From Variovorax sp. J22P240 (GTDB taxonomy: Bacteria; Pseudomonadota; Gammaproteobacteria; Burkholderiales; Burkholderiaceae_C), in contig NZ_JASZYR010000017.1 of the NCBI RefSeq assembly GCF_030316855.1, positions 1 through 64,000 of the forward strand: a DNA stretch of 64,000 bases, given 5' to 3'. Position numbers and translations under genes: made by a program. Positions 55,085 through 63,272 of this stretch are shown in pieces; the first letter of the stretch is position 1, and the number at the start of each line of letters is the position of its first letter. The notes under the pieces are model-generated. The model saw nothing but the letters and a program-made list of their open reading frames with translations, was not told the origin of the DNA and searched no databases.

Positions 55085-56674
55085 TCAGGTCACCGGGGCG
55101 GGGTTGAACAGCACCAGCGCGTTGTGCAGCTTCCAGTGCTCGGCCCAGGTCTTCTTCCGCCCGCTCGCGACGTCGAGCATCAGATGGAACATCTCCCAGC
55201 CGACATCGGCAATGGTCTTCTCGCCCGTGGCGATCGTCCCGGCGTTGACGTCCATCAGGTCGTGCCAGCGGCGGGCCAGGTCGCTGCGCGTGGCGACCTT
55301 GATCACCGGCACCTCGGCCAGCCCGTAGGGCGTGCCCCGGCCGGTGGTGAAGACATGCAGGTTGATGCCCGCAGCCAGCTGCAGCGTGCCGCAGATGAAA
55401 TCGCTGGCCGGCGTGGCCGCGTAGATCAGGCCCTTCTGCCGGACCTTCTCGCCGGGCGCGATCACGCCCGAGATCGGTGACTTGCCCGACTTCACGATCG
55501 AGCCCATCGCCTTCTCGACGATGTTGGACAGCCCGCCCTTCTTGTTGCCGGGCGTGGTGTTGGCGCTGCGGTCGACCCGCCCCTTGTCCAGGTAGGCGTC
55601 GTACCAGGCCATCTCGCGGATCATCGCCTCGGCCACCTCGGGCGTGGTGGCGCGCGAGGTCAACTGGTCGATGCCGTCGCGCACTTCGGTGACTTCCGAA
55701 AACATCACAGTCGCGCCGGCGCGCACCAGCAGGTCGGTGCAGAAGCCCACCGCCGGATTGGCCGTGACGCCCGAGAAGGCGTCGCTGCCGCCGCATTGCA
55801 CGCCGACCACGAGTTCGCTCGCGGGCACGGTCTCGCGGCGGCGGGCGTTCAGGCGCTCCAGATGCTCTTCCGCCTGCCGCATGATCGAATCGACCATCGA
55901 CATGAAGCCGACGTGCGCGTCGTCCTGCAGGCACACCACGTCGAGCTGGCTCTCCGCGCTGTCGCCGACGTCGGCCACGTTGCGCTCGTCGATCAGCGGG
56001 ATGGTGCCGGGCGGCATCAGGCGCTCGGGCTGGAGCTTCTCGCAGCCCAGGCTCACCACCATCACCTCGCCGCCAAAGTTGGGGTTCAGGCTGATGTTGC
56101 GCAGCGTGCGGATCGGGATGATGGCGTCCGGCGCATCGATGGCGACGCCGCAGCCGTAGCCGTGTTCGAGCGCCACGACATCGTCGACGTGGGGGTACTT
56201 CGGCAGCAGCTCGGACTTGATGCGCTGGACGGCAAACTCCGTCACCCCGGCCACGCACTGCACGGTCTGCGTGATCGCCAGGATGTTGCGCGAGCCGACC
56301 GAGCCGTCCGGGTTGCGGTAGCCCTCGAAGGTGTAGCCCTCCAGCGGGGGCTGCGGCTCGGGCTTGACCGTGGCGATCGGCAGGCCGGTGAGTTCGCGCG
56401 CCGCGGGCATCTTGAGCAGCCGCTCGTGCACCCAGCTGCCGGCGGCGATGTCCTTCAGCGCATAGCCGATCACGACGTTGTAGCGACGGACCTCGCCGCC
56501 TTCGGGGATGTCCACCAAGGCCACCTTGTGCGCCTGGGGAACCTTGTCCACCAGCGTCAGGCCCGAGGGGAACACGGTGCCGGCCGACAGCCCACCGTCA
56601 TTGGCGACGATCGCGACGTTGTCGCGGTCGTCCATGCTGATGCACAGCGGCGAGAGAGAGAGGGTTTCAGTCAT
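55085..56674 (-). CDS. garD: Galactarate dehydratase, UxaA/GarD family
   Basis: The 529-residue reading from the second ATG (MTETLSLSPLCISMDD) matches family N-termini; an ATG six codons earlier is possible. The SAF-like N-terminal domain (DRDNVAIVANDGGLSAGTVF, PQAHKVALVDIPEGGEVRRY) and the catalytic part (EHGYGCGVAIDAPDA, VVSLGCEKLQPERL, GGSDAFSGVTANPAVG) fit GarD. It dehydrates galactarate to 5-keto-4-deoxyglucarate, the substrate of KdgD encoded next. The iron-binding Cys/His set appears complete. Confidence 0.93.
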   Translation of the reverse strand: MTETLSLSPLCISMDDRDNVAIVANDGGLSAGTVFPSGLTLVDKVPQAHKVALVDIPEGGEVRRYNVVIGYALKDIAAGSWVHERLLKMPAARELTGLPIATVKPEPQPPLEGYTFEGYRNPDGSVGSRNILAITQTVQCVAGVTEFAVQRIKSELLPKYPHVDDVVALEHGYGCGVAIDAPDAIIPIRTLRNISLNPNFGGEVMVVSLGCEKLQPERLMPPGTIPLIDERNVADVGDSAESQLDVVCLQDDAHVGFMSMVDSIMRQAEEHLERLNARRRETVPASELVVGVQCGGSDAFSGVTANPAVGFCTDLLVRAGATVMFSEVTEVRDGIDQLTSRATTPEVAEAMIREMAWYDAYLDKGRVDRSANTTPGNKKGGLSNIVEKAMGSIVKSGKSPISGVIAPGEKVRQKGLIYAATPASDFICGTLQLAAGINLHVFTTGRGTPYGLAEVPVIKVATRSDLARRWHDLMDVNAGTIATGEKTIADVGWEMFHLMLDVASGRKKTWAEHWKLHNALVLFNPAPVT

Positions 56675-56698
56675 CACGGGCACTTCAGGCATGCGGGC

Positions 56699-57850
56699 TC
56701 AGGCGCGCTGGCCCACTTCGACTTCTTCGCGCGTCCAGCCTCTGGCTTGCTCGCTGAGGCTGAGGCCGAGGCCGGGCCGCGTCGGCACCAGCATCCGGCC
56801 GTTCCTGATTTCGAGGCGCTCGTTGAACAGCGGCTCGAGCCAGTCGAAGTGCTCCACCCACGGTTCGGTCTGGTAGACGGCGCCGAGGTGCACGTGCAGT
56901 TCCATGGCGAAGTGCGGGCCGAGGCTCAGGCCCGCCTGCTCGGCCTGGGCGGCGATCTTCAGGAAGGGCGTGATGCCCCCGACGCGGGGCGCGTCGGGCA
57001 TCAGGTAGTCGGCGGCGCGGTGGCGGATCAGCTCGCCGTGCTCGGCCGCGCTGGTCAGCATCTCGCCGGTGGCGATCGGCGTGTCGAACTGCGACGCGAG
57101 CGCCGCGTGGCCCTCGAAGTCGTAGGCATCCAGCGGCTCTTCGATCCAGATCAGGTTGAACTGCTCGAAGATGCGGCACATGCGCTGCGCGGTCGGACGA
57201 TCCCACTGCTGATTGGCGTCGACCATGAGGGGCATGTCGTCGCCCAGGTGCTTGCGAACCGCTTCGACGCGCCGGATGTCGAGCGCGCGGTCGGGCTGGC
57301 CGACCTTGAGCTTGATGCCGCCGATGCCGCGCTCGCGCGATGCCGCGGCGTTGACCAGCAGCTGGTCGAGCGGCGTGTGCAGGAAGCCGCCCGAGGTGTT
57401 GTAGCACTGGACCGAATCCCGCTGGGAGCCCAGCAGCTTGGACAGCGAGAGGCCGGCGCGCCGGGCCTTCAGGTCATAGAGCGCGACGTCGAACGCGCCG
57501 ATCGCCTGGACCGCCATGCCGCTGCGCCCGACGGACGCGCCGGCCCAGCACAGCTTGGTCCACAGCTTCGAGATGTCGCTCGGGTCTTCGCCGATCAGCG
57601 CCGGAGCGATCTCCTTGGCGTGGGCGAACTGGCCAGGACCGCCGGCTCGCTTGGAGTAGCTGAAACCCAGACCCCGGTGGCCGTCCCTGGTCTCGATTTC
57701 GGCGAACAGCATCGCGATCTCGGTCATCGGCTTCTGACGGCCGGTCAGCACCTTCGCGTCGCTGATCGGGTTGGCCAGCGGCAGGTAGCACGAAGAGACG
57801 CGGATCCAGGTGATGCTGTCGCCGGCCGGGGACGGAGGGGTGGTGGTCAT
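56699..57850 (-). CDS. L-talarate/galactarate dehydratase (enolase superfamily)
   Basis: The 383-residue protein closely follows known L-talarate/galactarate dehydratases: ISDAKVLTGRQKPMTEIAML, WAGASVGRSGMAVQAIGAFD, CYNTSGGFLHTPLDQLLVNA, KLKVG with the catalytic Lys, PLMVDANQQWDR, LIWIEEPLDAYD, IATGEML and GPHFAMELHVHL with the catalytic His. It epimerises or dehydrates L-talarate and galactarate to the same product as GarD. The stop lies 24 bp before garD on the same strand. Having both unrelated enzymes widens the range of aldarates used. Confidence 0.95.
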   Translation of the reverse strand: MTTTPPSPAGDSITWIRVSSCYLPLANPISDAKVLTGRQKPMTEIAMLFAEIETRDGHRGLGFSYSKRAGGPGQFAHAKEIAPALIGEDPSDISKLWTKLCWAGASVGRSGMAVQAIGAFDVALYDLKARRAGLSLSKLLGSQRDSVQCYNTSGGFLHTPLDQLLVNAAASRERGIGGIKLKVGQPDRALDIRRVEAVRKHLGDDMPLMVDANQQWDRPTAQRMCRIFEQFNLIWIEEPLDAYDFEGHAALASQFDTPIATGEMLTSAAEHGELIRHRAADYLMPDAPRVGGITPFLKIAAQAEQAGLSLGPHFAMELHVHLGAVYQTEPWVEHFDWLEPLFNERLEIRNGRMLVPTRPGLGLSLSEQARGWTREEVEVGQRA

Positions 57851-57887
57851 GGTGAGTTGGCTTTCAGGAGATTCGTGTGGTGCCCGG

Positions 57888-58847
57888 TCAGTCGATCGTG
57901 ATCTTTCCGGTCTCGATCACGTTCTTCCAGCGTGCGTACTCCTTCTGCTGGAACTCGGCGAACTGCGCCGGGGAATTGGCGACCATCTCGAAACCGATCG
58001 AGGTGAACTGGTCCTTGACCTTCGGATCGTTGAGGGCCTCGACGAAGGCGGCGTGCGCCTTGTCCCGCACGGCAGGAGACAGGCCCTTGGGCGCCACGAT
58101 GGCCTGCCACGAAGCCACCTCGACGTTCTTGACGCCGGCTTCCGCCAGCGTCGGCACGTCCGGCAGGACGGGCGAGCGCTTCGGGCTGGTGACGGCCAAC
58201 GCGCGCATCTTGCCGCCCTTGATGTACTGCACCACCGAGTTGATGTTCTGGAAGGACGCGTTCACCTGGCCGCCCATCAGGTCCGTATGCGCCGGCGATC
58301 CGCCCTTGTAGGGAACGTGGATGCCCATGGTCCCGGTCTGCTGCCAGAACAGTTCGGCCGTCAGGTGGTCGCTGGAGCCGTTGCCGGCCGAGGCGAAGGT
58401 CATCTTGCCGGGATTGGCCTTCTGGTACGCGATGACGTCCGCCACGCTCTTGTGCGGCGAGTTCGCGGGCACCACCAGCACATTGGGCGAAGCCACCGCC
58501 ACGGTGATCAGGTCGAAGTCCTTCAGCGCGTCGTACTGGAGGCCCTTGACCAGATGCGGAACGATGACGAGCGGACCGAGCGAGGTGACGAGAAAGGTCG
58601 CGCCATCGGGCGCCGCGCGCTTGACGAAGGTCGCACCGATGGTGCCGGTGGCCCCGGCCTTGTTGTCGACGAGGAAGGATTGCTTGAACTTGTCGGTGAG
58701 CCGCGGCGCGATGGCGCGCGCCACCTGGTCGGTCGAGCCGCCCGGCGGGAACGGCACGACGAGGGTCACGGTCTTCTCGGGCCAGTTCTGTGCGTTGCAA
58801 GCAAAGGCGGCGAGGCCCAGTGCGATCAGGGTCAGGTATTTCTTCAT
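57888..58847 (-). CDS. Bug-type TTT substrate-binding protein
   Basis: The 319-residue protein has a short signal peptide (KKYLTLIALGLAAFACNA) and the Bug pattern: NWPEKTVTLVVPFPPGGSTD, FLVDNKAGATGTIGATFVKR, HVPYKGGSPAHTDLMGGQVN and WQAIVAPKGLSPAVRDKAHA. Such proteins bind carboxylates and other acids for TctAB-type permeases, but TctA and TctB are absent here. It sits in the aldarate operon, so galactarate or a related acid is the likely ligand. Confidence 0.92.
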   Translation of the reverse strand: MKKYLTLIALGLAAFACNAQNWPEKTVTLVVPFPPGGSTDQVARAIAPRLTDKFKQSFLVDNKAGATGTIGATFVKRAAPDGATFLVTSLGPLVIVPHLVKGLQYDALKDFDLITVAVASPNVLVVPANSPHKSVADVIAYQKANPGKMTFASAGNGSSDHLTAELFWQQTGTMGIHVPYKGGSPAHTDLMGGQVNASFQNINSVVQYIKGGKMRALAVTSPKRSPVLPDVPTLAEAGVKNVEVASWQAIVAPKGLSPAVRDKAHAAFVEALNDPKVKDQFTSIGFEMVANSPAQFAEFQQKEYARWKNVIETGKITID

Positions 58848-58887
58848 GCGTTGTCTCTGTGTAGGGATGTGGATGTGACTCCGGACG

Positions 58888-59895
58888 TCAGTCGAGCTTC
58901 AGTCCGGCCTTGGCGACGACGGCCGCCCAGCCCTTGCGCTCTTTCTCGAAGAAGCTGGACATTTCGGCCGGCGGCATCGTGGAGATGTCGGCGCCCTGCG
59001 CGATCAACTGCTCGCGCACGGCCGGCAGATGGATGATGCGAAGCAGTTCGGCCGAGAGCCGTTCGAGCTGTGGCGCCGGCAAGCCCGCAGGCGCCATCAC
59101 CCCTTGCCAGGTGCCCGACTCGAAGCCCTTGACGGTGTCGCCGATGGTCGGGACGCCCGGGAGTTGCGCCATCGGCTTGGGCGACGAGACCGCGATGATC
59201 TTGAGCCGCTTGGATTGCACGAAGGGCAGCGTCGCCAGCATGCCGTTCATGAGGACTTCGGCCTGCCCGGCGATGGTGTCGTTGATCGCCTGCGAGCCGC
59301 CCTTGTAGGGGATGTACTCCCACTTGGCGCCGGTCTTCTCCTGGAGCTGGATGCCGGCGAGATGCGGAGCGCTGGCCAAGGCCGTGACCGCAAAGGAAAG
59401 GGGCTTCTTCTTCGAAAGTTCGACCAGTTCAGGCAGCGTGTTCGCCGCAACGGAAGGATGGACGACCAGCAGGTGCGGCGAGTAGGCCAGCATCGCCACC
59501 GGCTGCAGGTTCTTCGAAGGATCGAACGGCAGCTGCGTGTACAGCGACGGGCTGATGGCCAGCGCGCGCACGTCGCACATCAGCAGCGTGAGACCGTTGG
59601 GGGCCGACTTCGCGACGAAGTCCGCGCCGATGTTGCCGTTTGCGCCCACCTTGTTGTCGACGACGACCGTGGCCTTGAGCGCCTCGGCGAGCGGCGTCGA
59701 GATGGCGCGGGCAATGATGTCCGAGGAGCCGCCCGCGGTGAACGGAACGATGATCTTGATCGTCTTGCCGGCAAATGCATCGGCGGGCGCATCGGCCGCA
59801 CGGCTTGGCGTCGACACGCCGGCCGCCGCCATGGCCACGGCACTGAGTCCGGCCCATTGAAGGATTCGACGACGCGGGAAATGTGCGATCTGCAT
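58888..59895 (-). CDS. Bug-type TTT substrate-binding protein (first gene of the aldarate operon)
   Basis: The start MQIAHFPRRRILQWAGLSAV is preceded by TGGAGT and begins a Tat-like signal peptide; an upstream ATG would cross the operators. The mature 300-residue protein shows KTIKIIVPFTAGGSSDIIAR, VVVDNKVGANGNIGADFVAK, WEYIPYKGGSQAINDTIAGQ and WQGVMAPAGLPAPQLERLSA. It lies 40 bp before the second Bug gene but is distinct in sequence, so the pair may bind different aldarates. It is the gene closest to the operators. Confidence 0.92.
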   Translation of the reverse strand: MQIAHFPRRRILQWAGLSAVAMAAAGVSTPSRAADAPADAFAGKTIKIIVPFTAGGSSDIIARAISTPLAEALKATVVVDNKVGANGNIGADFVAKSAPNGLTLLMCDVRALAISPSLYTQLPFDPSKNLQPVAMLAYSPHLLVVHPSVAANTLPELVELSKKKPLSFAVTALASAPHLAGIQLQEKTGAKWEYIPYKGGSQAINDTIAGQAEVLMNGMLATLPFVQSKRLKIIAVSSPKPMAQLPGVPTIGDTVKGFESGTWQGVMAPAGLPAPQLERLSAELLRIIHLPAVREQLIAQGADISTMPPAEMSSFFEKERKGWAAVVAKAGLKLD

Positions 59896-59914
59896 GGTGA
59901 CTCCAGTCGTGGTT

Positions 59915-59929
59915 GGTAACGTTGTCATT
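59915..59929. promoter_or_regulatory. LacI-type operator candidate 1
   Basis: GGTAACGTTGTCATT contains TAACGTTGTCAT, with the central CG typical of LacI-family sites. It lies 20 bases upstream of the first gene of the leftward aldarate operon. The same sequence recurs at 60135. Confidence 0.65.
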
Positions 59930-60020
59930 CGCGGCTTTGTTTTCGGATGCCCGGCGCCATGGTGAGCCGCCTTCAAGTCCCTGTCGAGCTGCCGCTGCAA
60001 GAAGTGTCGAAGCGGAAGAA

Positions 60021-60036
60021 ATGATATCGTTGTCAT
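60021..60036. promoter_or_regulatory. LacI-type operator candidate 2 (most palindromic)
   Basis: ATGATATCGTTGTCAT is an imperfect palindrome with ATGA...TCAT arms and a central CG. Its centre is 108 bases from site 1 and 112 from site 3, near whole helical turns. Confidence 0.7.
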
Positions 60037-60134
60037 TTTGGACAGTCAACCGACTTCTTGTCAGGGTTTTCCCGCGCCGCTGCGCTCGAGTCAACGGCCC
60101 GTTTCCCGCAATCTGGCACCGGCAGTCGGCTTCT

Positions 60135-60149
60135 GCTAACGTTGTCATC
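60135..60149. promoter_or_regulatory. LacI-type operator candidate 3
   Basis: GCTAACGTTGTCATC repeats the 12-base core TAACGTTGTCAT of site 1. It lies 41 bases before the lacI-type start at 60190, which suggests autoregulation. Confidence 0.65.
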
Positions 60150-60189
60150 CTTGCCACCTCCCGCCCAGGCGACCCGCCGGACAGCCCGA

Positions 60190-61191
60190 ATGAATGCCGT
60201 ATCTCCCTTCAAGGCCGCCACGCTCCATGACGTGGCCAAGGCCGCGGGTGTGTCGCTGATCACCGCATCGCGAGCGTTGAGCAATCCGGGCGTGGTCTCG
60301 AAAAAGACCATCGAGAAGGTGCAGGCGGCGGTCGAGTCGACTGGCTACATCCCGAACCTGCTCGCCGGCGGCCTCAAGTCCAAGCGCAGCCTGATGGTGG
60401 GCGGCATCGTGCCGGCGCTGTCGGTGGCCCAGTTCCTGCCGACCGTGCAGGCACTGACGACCGAGCTGGCTTCGGCGGGCTATCAGCTGATCCTCGGACA
60501 AACCTCCTACGACGCCGGCCAGGAAGAATCGGTGCTCAACACGATGATCGGCCGGCAGCCCGATGGCATCGTCATGACCGGCCTGGTGCAGTCGCAGAAG
60601 GCCAGGGACCGGCTGCGTCGCTCGGGCATTCCGGTCGTCGAGACATGGGACCTCAGCGATCGGCCCGTCGACATGCTGGTGGGCTTCTCTCACGTGAAGG
60701 TCGGCGGCGCGGTGGGCGGCTACTTTCTGAGCAAGGGCTGGAAGCACATCGGCATCGCGACCGGTGACGACCATCGTGCCCGCATGCGGCGCGATGGATT
60801 CCAGACCACGCTCGGCCGTGAGGTACCGACGGCCGTCGTTCCGGCACCGAGCAGCCTGGCACTGGGCCGCCGTGCGCTCGCGGAACTGCTGGAAAAGGAA
60901 CCGCGGCTCGAAGCGGTCTGCTGCAGCTCGGACCAGTTGGCGCAGGGCGTGATGGTGGAAGCGCTCGCACGCGGCCTGCGCGTTCCGCAGGATCTGGCGA
61001 TCTGCGGCTTCGGCAATGCGGATTTCGGCGCGCACACGGTCCCCTCGATCTCCACCGTGCACGTGGATGGCGCCGAGATCGGCCGGCTTGCCGCGCGATT
61101 GATCGTCGCCCGCTGCCGGGGTGAATCGGTCGCGCAACCCGTCGTCGATGTCGGGTTCCGCATGATCGAGCGGCAATCGTCGGCCACCTAG
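60190..61191 (+). CDS. LacI-family transcriptional regulator of the aldarate operon
   Basis: The start MNAVSPFKAATLHDVAKAAG begins the helix-turn-helix (TLHDVAKAAGVSLITASRAL, about 11-30) and hinge (VQAAVESTGYIPNLLAGGLK). The periplasmic-binding-like domain follows (MVGGIVPALSVAQFLPTVQA, CCSSDQLAQGVMVEALARGL, FGNADFGAHTVPSISTVHVD). It resembles GntR/GulR-type LacI members that respond to sugar acids. It is divergent from the catabolic genes and surrounded by three matching operator-like sites, so it probably represses both directions until an aldarate or its dehydration product binds. Confidence 0.93.
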   Translation: MNAVSPFKAATLHDVAKAAGVSLITASRALSNPGVVSKKTIEKVQAAVESTGYIPNLLAGGLKSKRSLMVGGIVPALSVAQFLPTVQALTTELASAGYQLILGQTSYDAGQEESVLNTMIGRQPDGIVMTGLVQSQKARDRLRRSGIPVVETWDLSDRPVDMLVGFSHVKVGGAVGGYFLSKGWKHIGIATGDDHRARMRRDGFQTTLGREVPTAVVPAPSSLALGRRALAELLEKEPRLEAVCCSSDQLAQGVMVEALARGLRVPQDLAICGFGNADFGAHTVPSISTVHVDGAEIGRLAARLIVARCRGESVAQPVVDVGFRMIERQSSAT

Positions 61192-61991
61192 GGCGGCAAG
61201 ACCCCCCGCGGCCGTTCGCAGGCGCGCCGTCTCTCTCGTCCGTTCACCAGATGGGTTCGCATGGCGGCGCGCGCCGCCTCCACGTCGTGCTGCGCGGTGG
61301 CGTCGAAGATGCTTCGATGCTCATGCCGGACCTGGCTCGCCCACGCAGCGCTCAGTTCCTCACCCGCGGCAGCTTCCAGGAAAGCAGTCGGTACGCAGGT
61401 GGGCCCCAGCGCCTCCAGCACCGCGGCGAAATGCGGGCTGTGCGACGCGCGCGCGATCTCGAGGTGGAACTGGAAGTCGGGGACGGCGGTGTCCATGCCC
61501 TGATCCATCGCGGCATTGAACGCGTGGAGAGCGCCCTTCAGGGCGGCCAGGTCGCCGGGGGTGCGGCGTTGCGCTGCCAGCGCGGCCGCCTCGGACTCCA
61601 GGCCGATGCGCAATTCGATCAGCGCGAGCGCCTGCGCGAGGCTGTCGTCCGGACTGCTGTCGACCTGGAACGGCTTGGCCCGCGAGGCGCCCACCACGAA
61701 AGTGCCGACGCCCTGCCGCGTCCGGACCATGCCCGCCGCCTGCAACTTCGAAAGCGCCTCCCTGACCACCGTGCGGCTGACCCCGAACTCTTCCCTGATC
61801 GCGGCCTCGGTCGGCAACCGGTCGCCCGCGCGCAGAGGGCCGATGCGCATCCGCCTGCTCAGCTCGTCGACGACCCCGGCGCTCAGGCGCCGCGATCGGG
61901 GTCGTCCAACGGGCTGCAATGAGGACGTTGTCAACTCGTACTCCTGGAAGTTGTCGCGCATCAGGGCTTGCTTCTCGGGCGAGTGGGTCAC
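61188..61991 (-). CDS. GntR-family regulator, FadR/FCD subfamily
   Basis: The 267-residue protein has a winged-helix domain (about 35-100: LSRRMRIGPLRAGDRLPTEA, FGVSRTVVREALSKLQAAGM) and an FCD ligand domain (about 110-250) with metal-ligand-like His residues (FHLEIARASHSPHF, HEHRSIFDATAQHD). A second possible start is MRDNFQEYE at 61961. It is convergent with the LacI gene; the two stops overlap by 3 bases (61188-61191). FCD regulators commonly control sugar-acid catabolism, so it may be a second input to the aldarate genes. Confidence 0.9.
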   Translation of the reverse strand: MTHSPEKQALMRDNFQEYELTTSSLQPVGRPRSRRLSAGVVDELSRRMRIGPLRAGDRLPTEAAIREEFGVSRTVVREALSKLQAAGMVRTRQGVGTFVVGASRAKPFQVDSSPDDSLAQALALIELRIGLESEAAALAAQRRTPGDLAALKGALHAFNAAMDQGMDTAVPDFQFHLEIARASHSPHFAAVLEALGPTCVPTAFLEAAAGEELSAAWASQVRHEHRSIFDATAQHDVEAARAAMRTHLVNGRERRRACERPRGVLPP

Positions 61992-62110
61992 GTGCGAATG
62001 AAACTGCGGAGACTATTTAATGCAGGAGAAAGTTCTCGTTTCTTCGATGCGATTGCCGCTTCTGTCCTTTGCACCGCACAATTTGCGAGTCGGCGCCCAT
62101 ACGATGACGC

Positions 62111-62509
62111 ATGAACTGCACCACCAGCGTTGAGGCCGAGTTGGACCTCTTCTTCGCTTGGCTTGCCCAGTTTGAAGCGGACATTCCTCGAACGCGGCAT
62201 GTCATCACGCGCTGGTACGCCAGCCCGGCACTTCAAGCCTACACAGGCTACTCGTGGTTCAAGCCCTCGACGCCTGGCGAACCTGCGTTGTGCCTCGCAA
62301 CCCTCTTGGTATCTGAAGACCTTCGAGGCCAAGGCTACCTCACTCGGTTCGTCGAGCGCTTCCTTGCCGGCACGCATGGCTTGGAAGCGCGCGTTCTCTA
62401 TATCGAAAACATTGCGAGCCCGCGGTTCGAGGGTTGGCTTCTACGAGCGGGCTTCCAGCGGTGCACACACGGCACGGGAGAGTTCTCCGCGTACTACCTG
62501 GTCAGATAG
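62111..62509 (+). CDS. GNAT-family N-acetyltransferase-like protein
   Basis: The 132-residue protein has the acetyl-CoA-binding block LLVSEDLRGQGYLTRFVERF (V-x-x-x-x-R-G-x-G/Y type) and the late strands VLYIENIASPRFEGWLLRAG and FQRCTHG. This fits a small GNAT enzyme. The motif is close to Q/R-x-x-G-x-G/A but reads RGQGYL. The substrate is unknown. It stands alone between regulators. Confidence 0.75.
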   Translation: MNCTTSVEAELDLFFAWLAQFEADIPRTRHVITRWYASPALQAYTGYSWFKPSTPGEPALCLATLLVSEDLRGQGYLTRFVERFLAGTHGLEARVLYIENIASPRFEGWLLRAGFQRCTHGTGEFSAYYLVR

Positions 62510-62579
62510 CCTGCATCGCCAGATGCTCGCACCGCATCGGACTTACAAAGGCCTAGCCGTCAGCCTCTTGAAGCCGTGG

Positions 62580-62975
62580 TTACGCCGCGGTGGGGCTGCC
62601 CGGTCTGGAAAAAGCGGCCTTGAAAAAGGTCGGATAGCGCAACGCCAGGCCCGCCCACATCACGAGCCCGACGTAGACCCCGAAGAGCACGTGCGTGGCC
62701 AAGGGCGACCCGACGCGGTAATGGGTCGCCACCGCGCCGCCCAGGAACCCGGTCAGATAGATTGCGCCGAGCACACTCGTGCGCGGCACGGCGTACAGCA
62801 CGGCGCCCAATAGCAGCAGCACACCAAGTGGCACGACCGCGCTTACCGGCCAGCCGAGCTCTTGGGTGCTTCGCAACACCGGCTCCATCTTGAGCAGCTT
62901 GCCCGTGGCGTCCAAGATAAAGAACAGCGTGGCAAGGCCCGAGAGGCCGACGCCGATGCGTCGCGTCCAGTTCAT
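62580..62975 (-). CDS. DoxX-like membrane protein
   Basis: The ATG at 62975 overlaps the stop of the DUF4287 gene (ATGA), fixing the start. The 131-residue protein has four membrane helices (about 9-27, 46-66, 70-90, 98-115), with ILDATGKLLKMEPVLRSTQE after helix 1 and GWPVSAVVPLGVLLLLGAVL in helix 2, as in DoxX/DUF4345-like proteins. The role is unknown; it is coupled to DUF4287 and divergent from a TetR regulator. Confidence 0.85.
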   Translation of the reverse strand: MNWTRRIGVGLSGLATLFFILDATGKLLKMEPVLRSTQELGWPVSAVVPLGVLLLLGAVLYAVPRTSVLGAIYLTGFLGGAVATHYRVGSPLATHVLFGVYVGLVMWAGLALRYPTFFKAAFSRPGSPTAA

Positions 62976-63223
62976 GGCCTGCCCCGCTTGGCAGACGCCG
63001 CGGGTGCTTCGGACAAGGGAACCCATCCATTGCGCTTGAACGCCTCCCAAACCGCCATGGCATGCCCGTGGCCAAGCCCCGAGCTGTTCTTGAGCCAGGC
63101 GACGAACTCCATCGTCTTGGTGTCCGGGCGCAGGATCCCCGCTTGAACGGCTTGGTCGAAGAAGTCCTTCGGCTCCTTGCCGGTCCTGGTCCGGATGTTG
63201 TTCATGTAGGCTTCGAACGTCAT
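62972..63223 (-). CDS. DUF4287 domain protein
   Basis: The 83-residue protein reads MTFEAYMNNIRTRTGKEPKD, then FVAWLKNSSGLGHGHAMAVWEAFK, the typical DUF4287 sequence. The family is small, soluble and uncharacterised, often coupled with DoxX-like or stress genes. Transcription starts near the TetR operator candidate. Confidence 0.9.
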   Translation of the reverse strand: MTFEAYMNNIRTRTGKEPKDFFDQAVQAGILRPDTKTMEFVAWLKNSSGLGHGHAMAVWEAFKRNGWVPLSEAPAASAKRGRP

Positions 63224-63242
63224 GCGCGAGTCCCATCCGTCG

Positions 63243-63272
63243 ATATTGGATGTAGCACACTATAGTCAATAT
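63243..63272. promoter_or_regulatory. TetR operator candidate overlapping the tetR start
   Basis: ATATTG (63243-63248) and CAATAT (63267-63272) are perfect inverted arms with an 18-base spacer. The spacer read leftward contains TATAGT, a possible -10 for the DUF4287/DoxX operon. The right arm covers the first bases of tetR. Confidence 0.55.

Noticed and set aside
55796..57901. A 701-codon open frame on the plus strand
   Set aside because: It is antisense to garD and the talarate/galactarate dehydratase; no signal peptide, ribosome site or motif.
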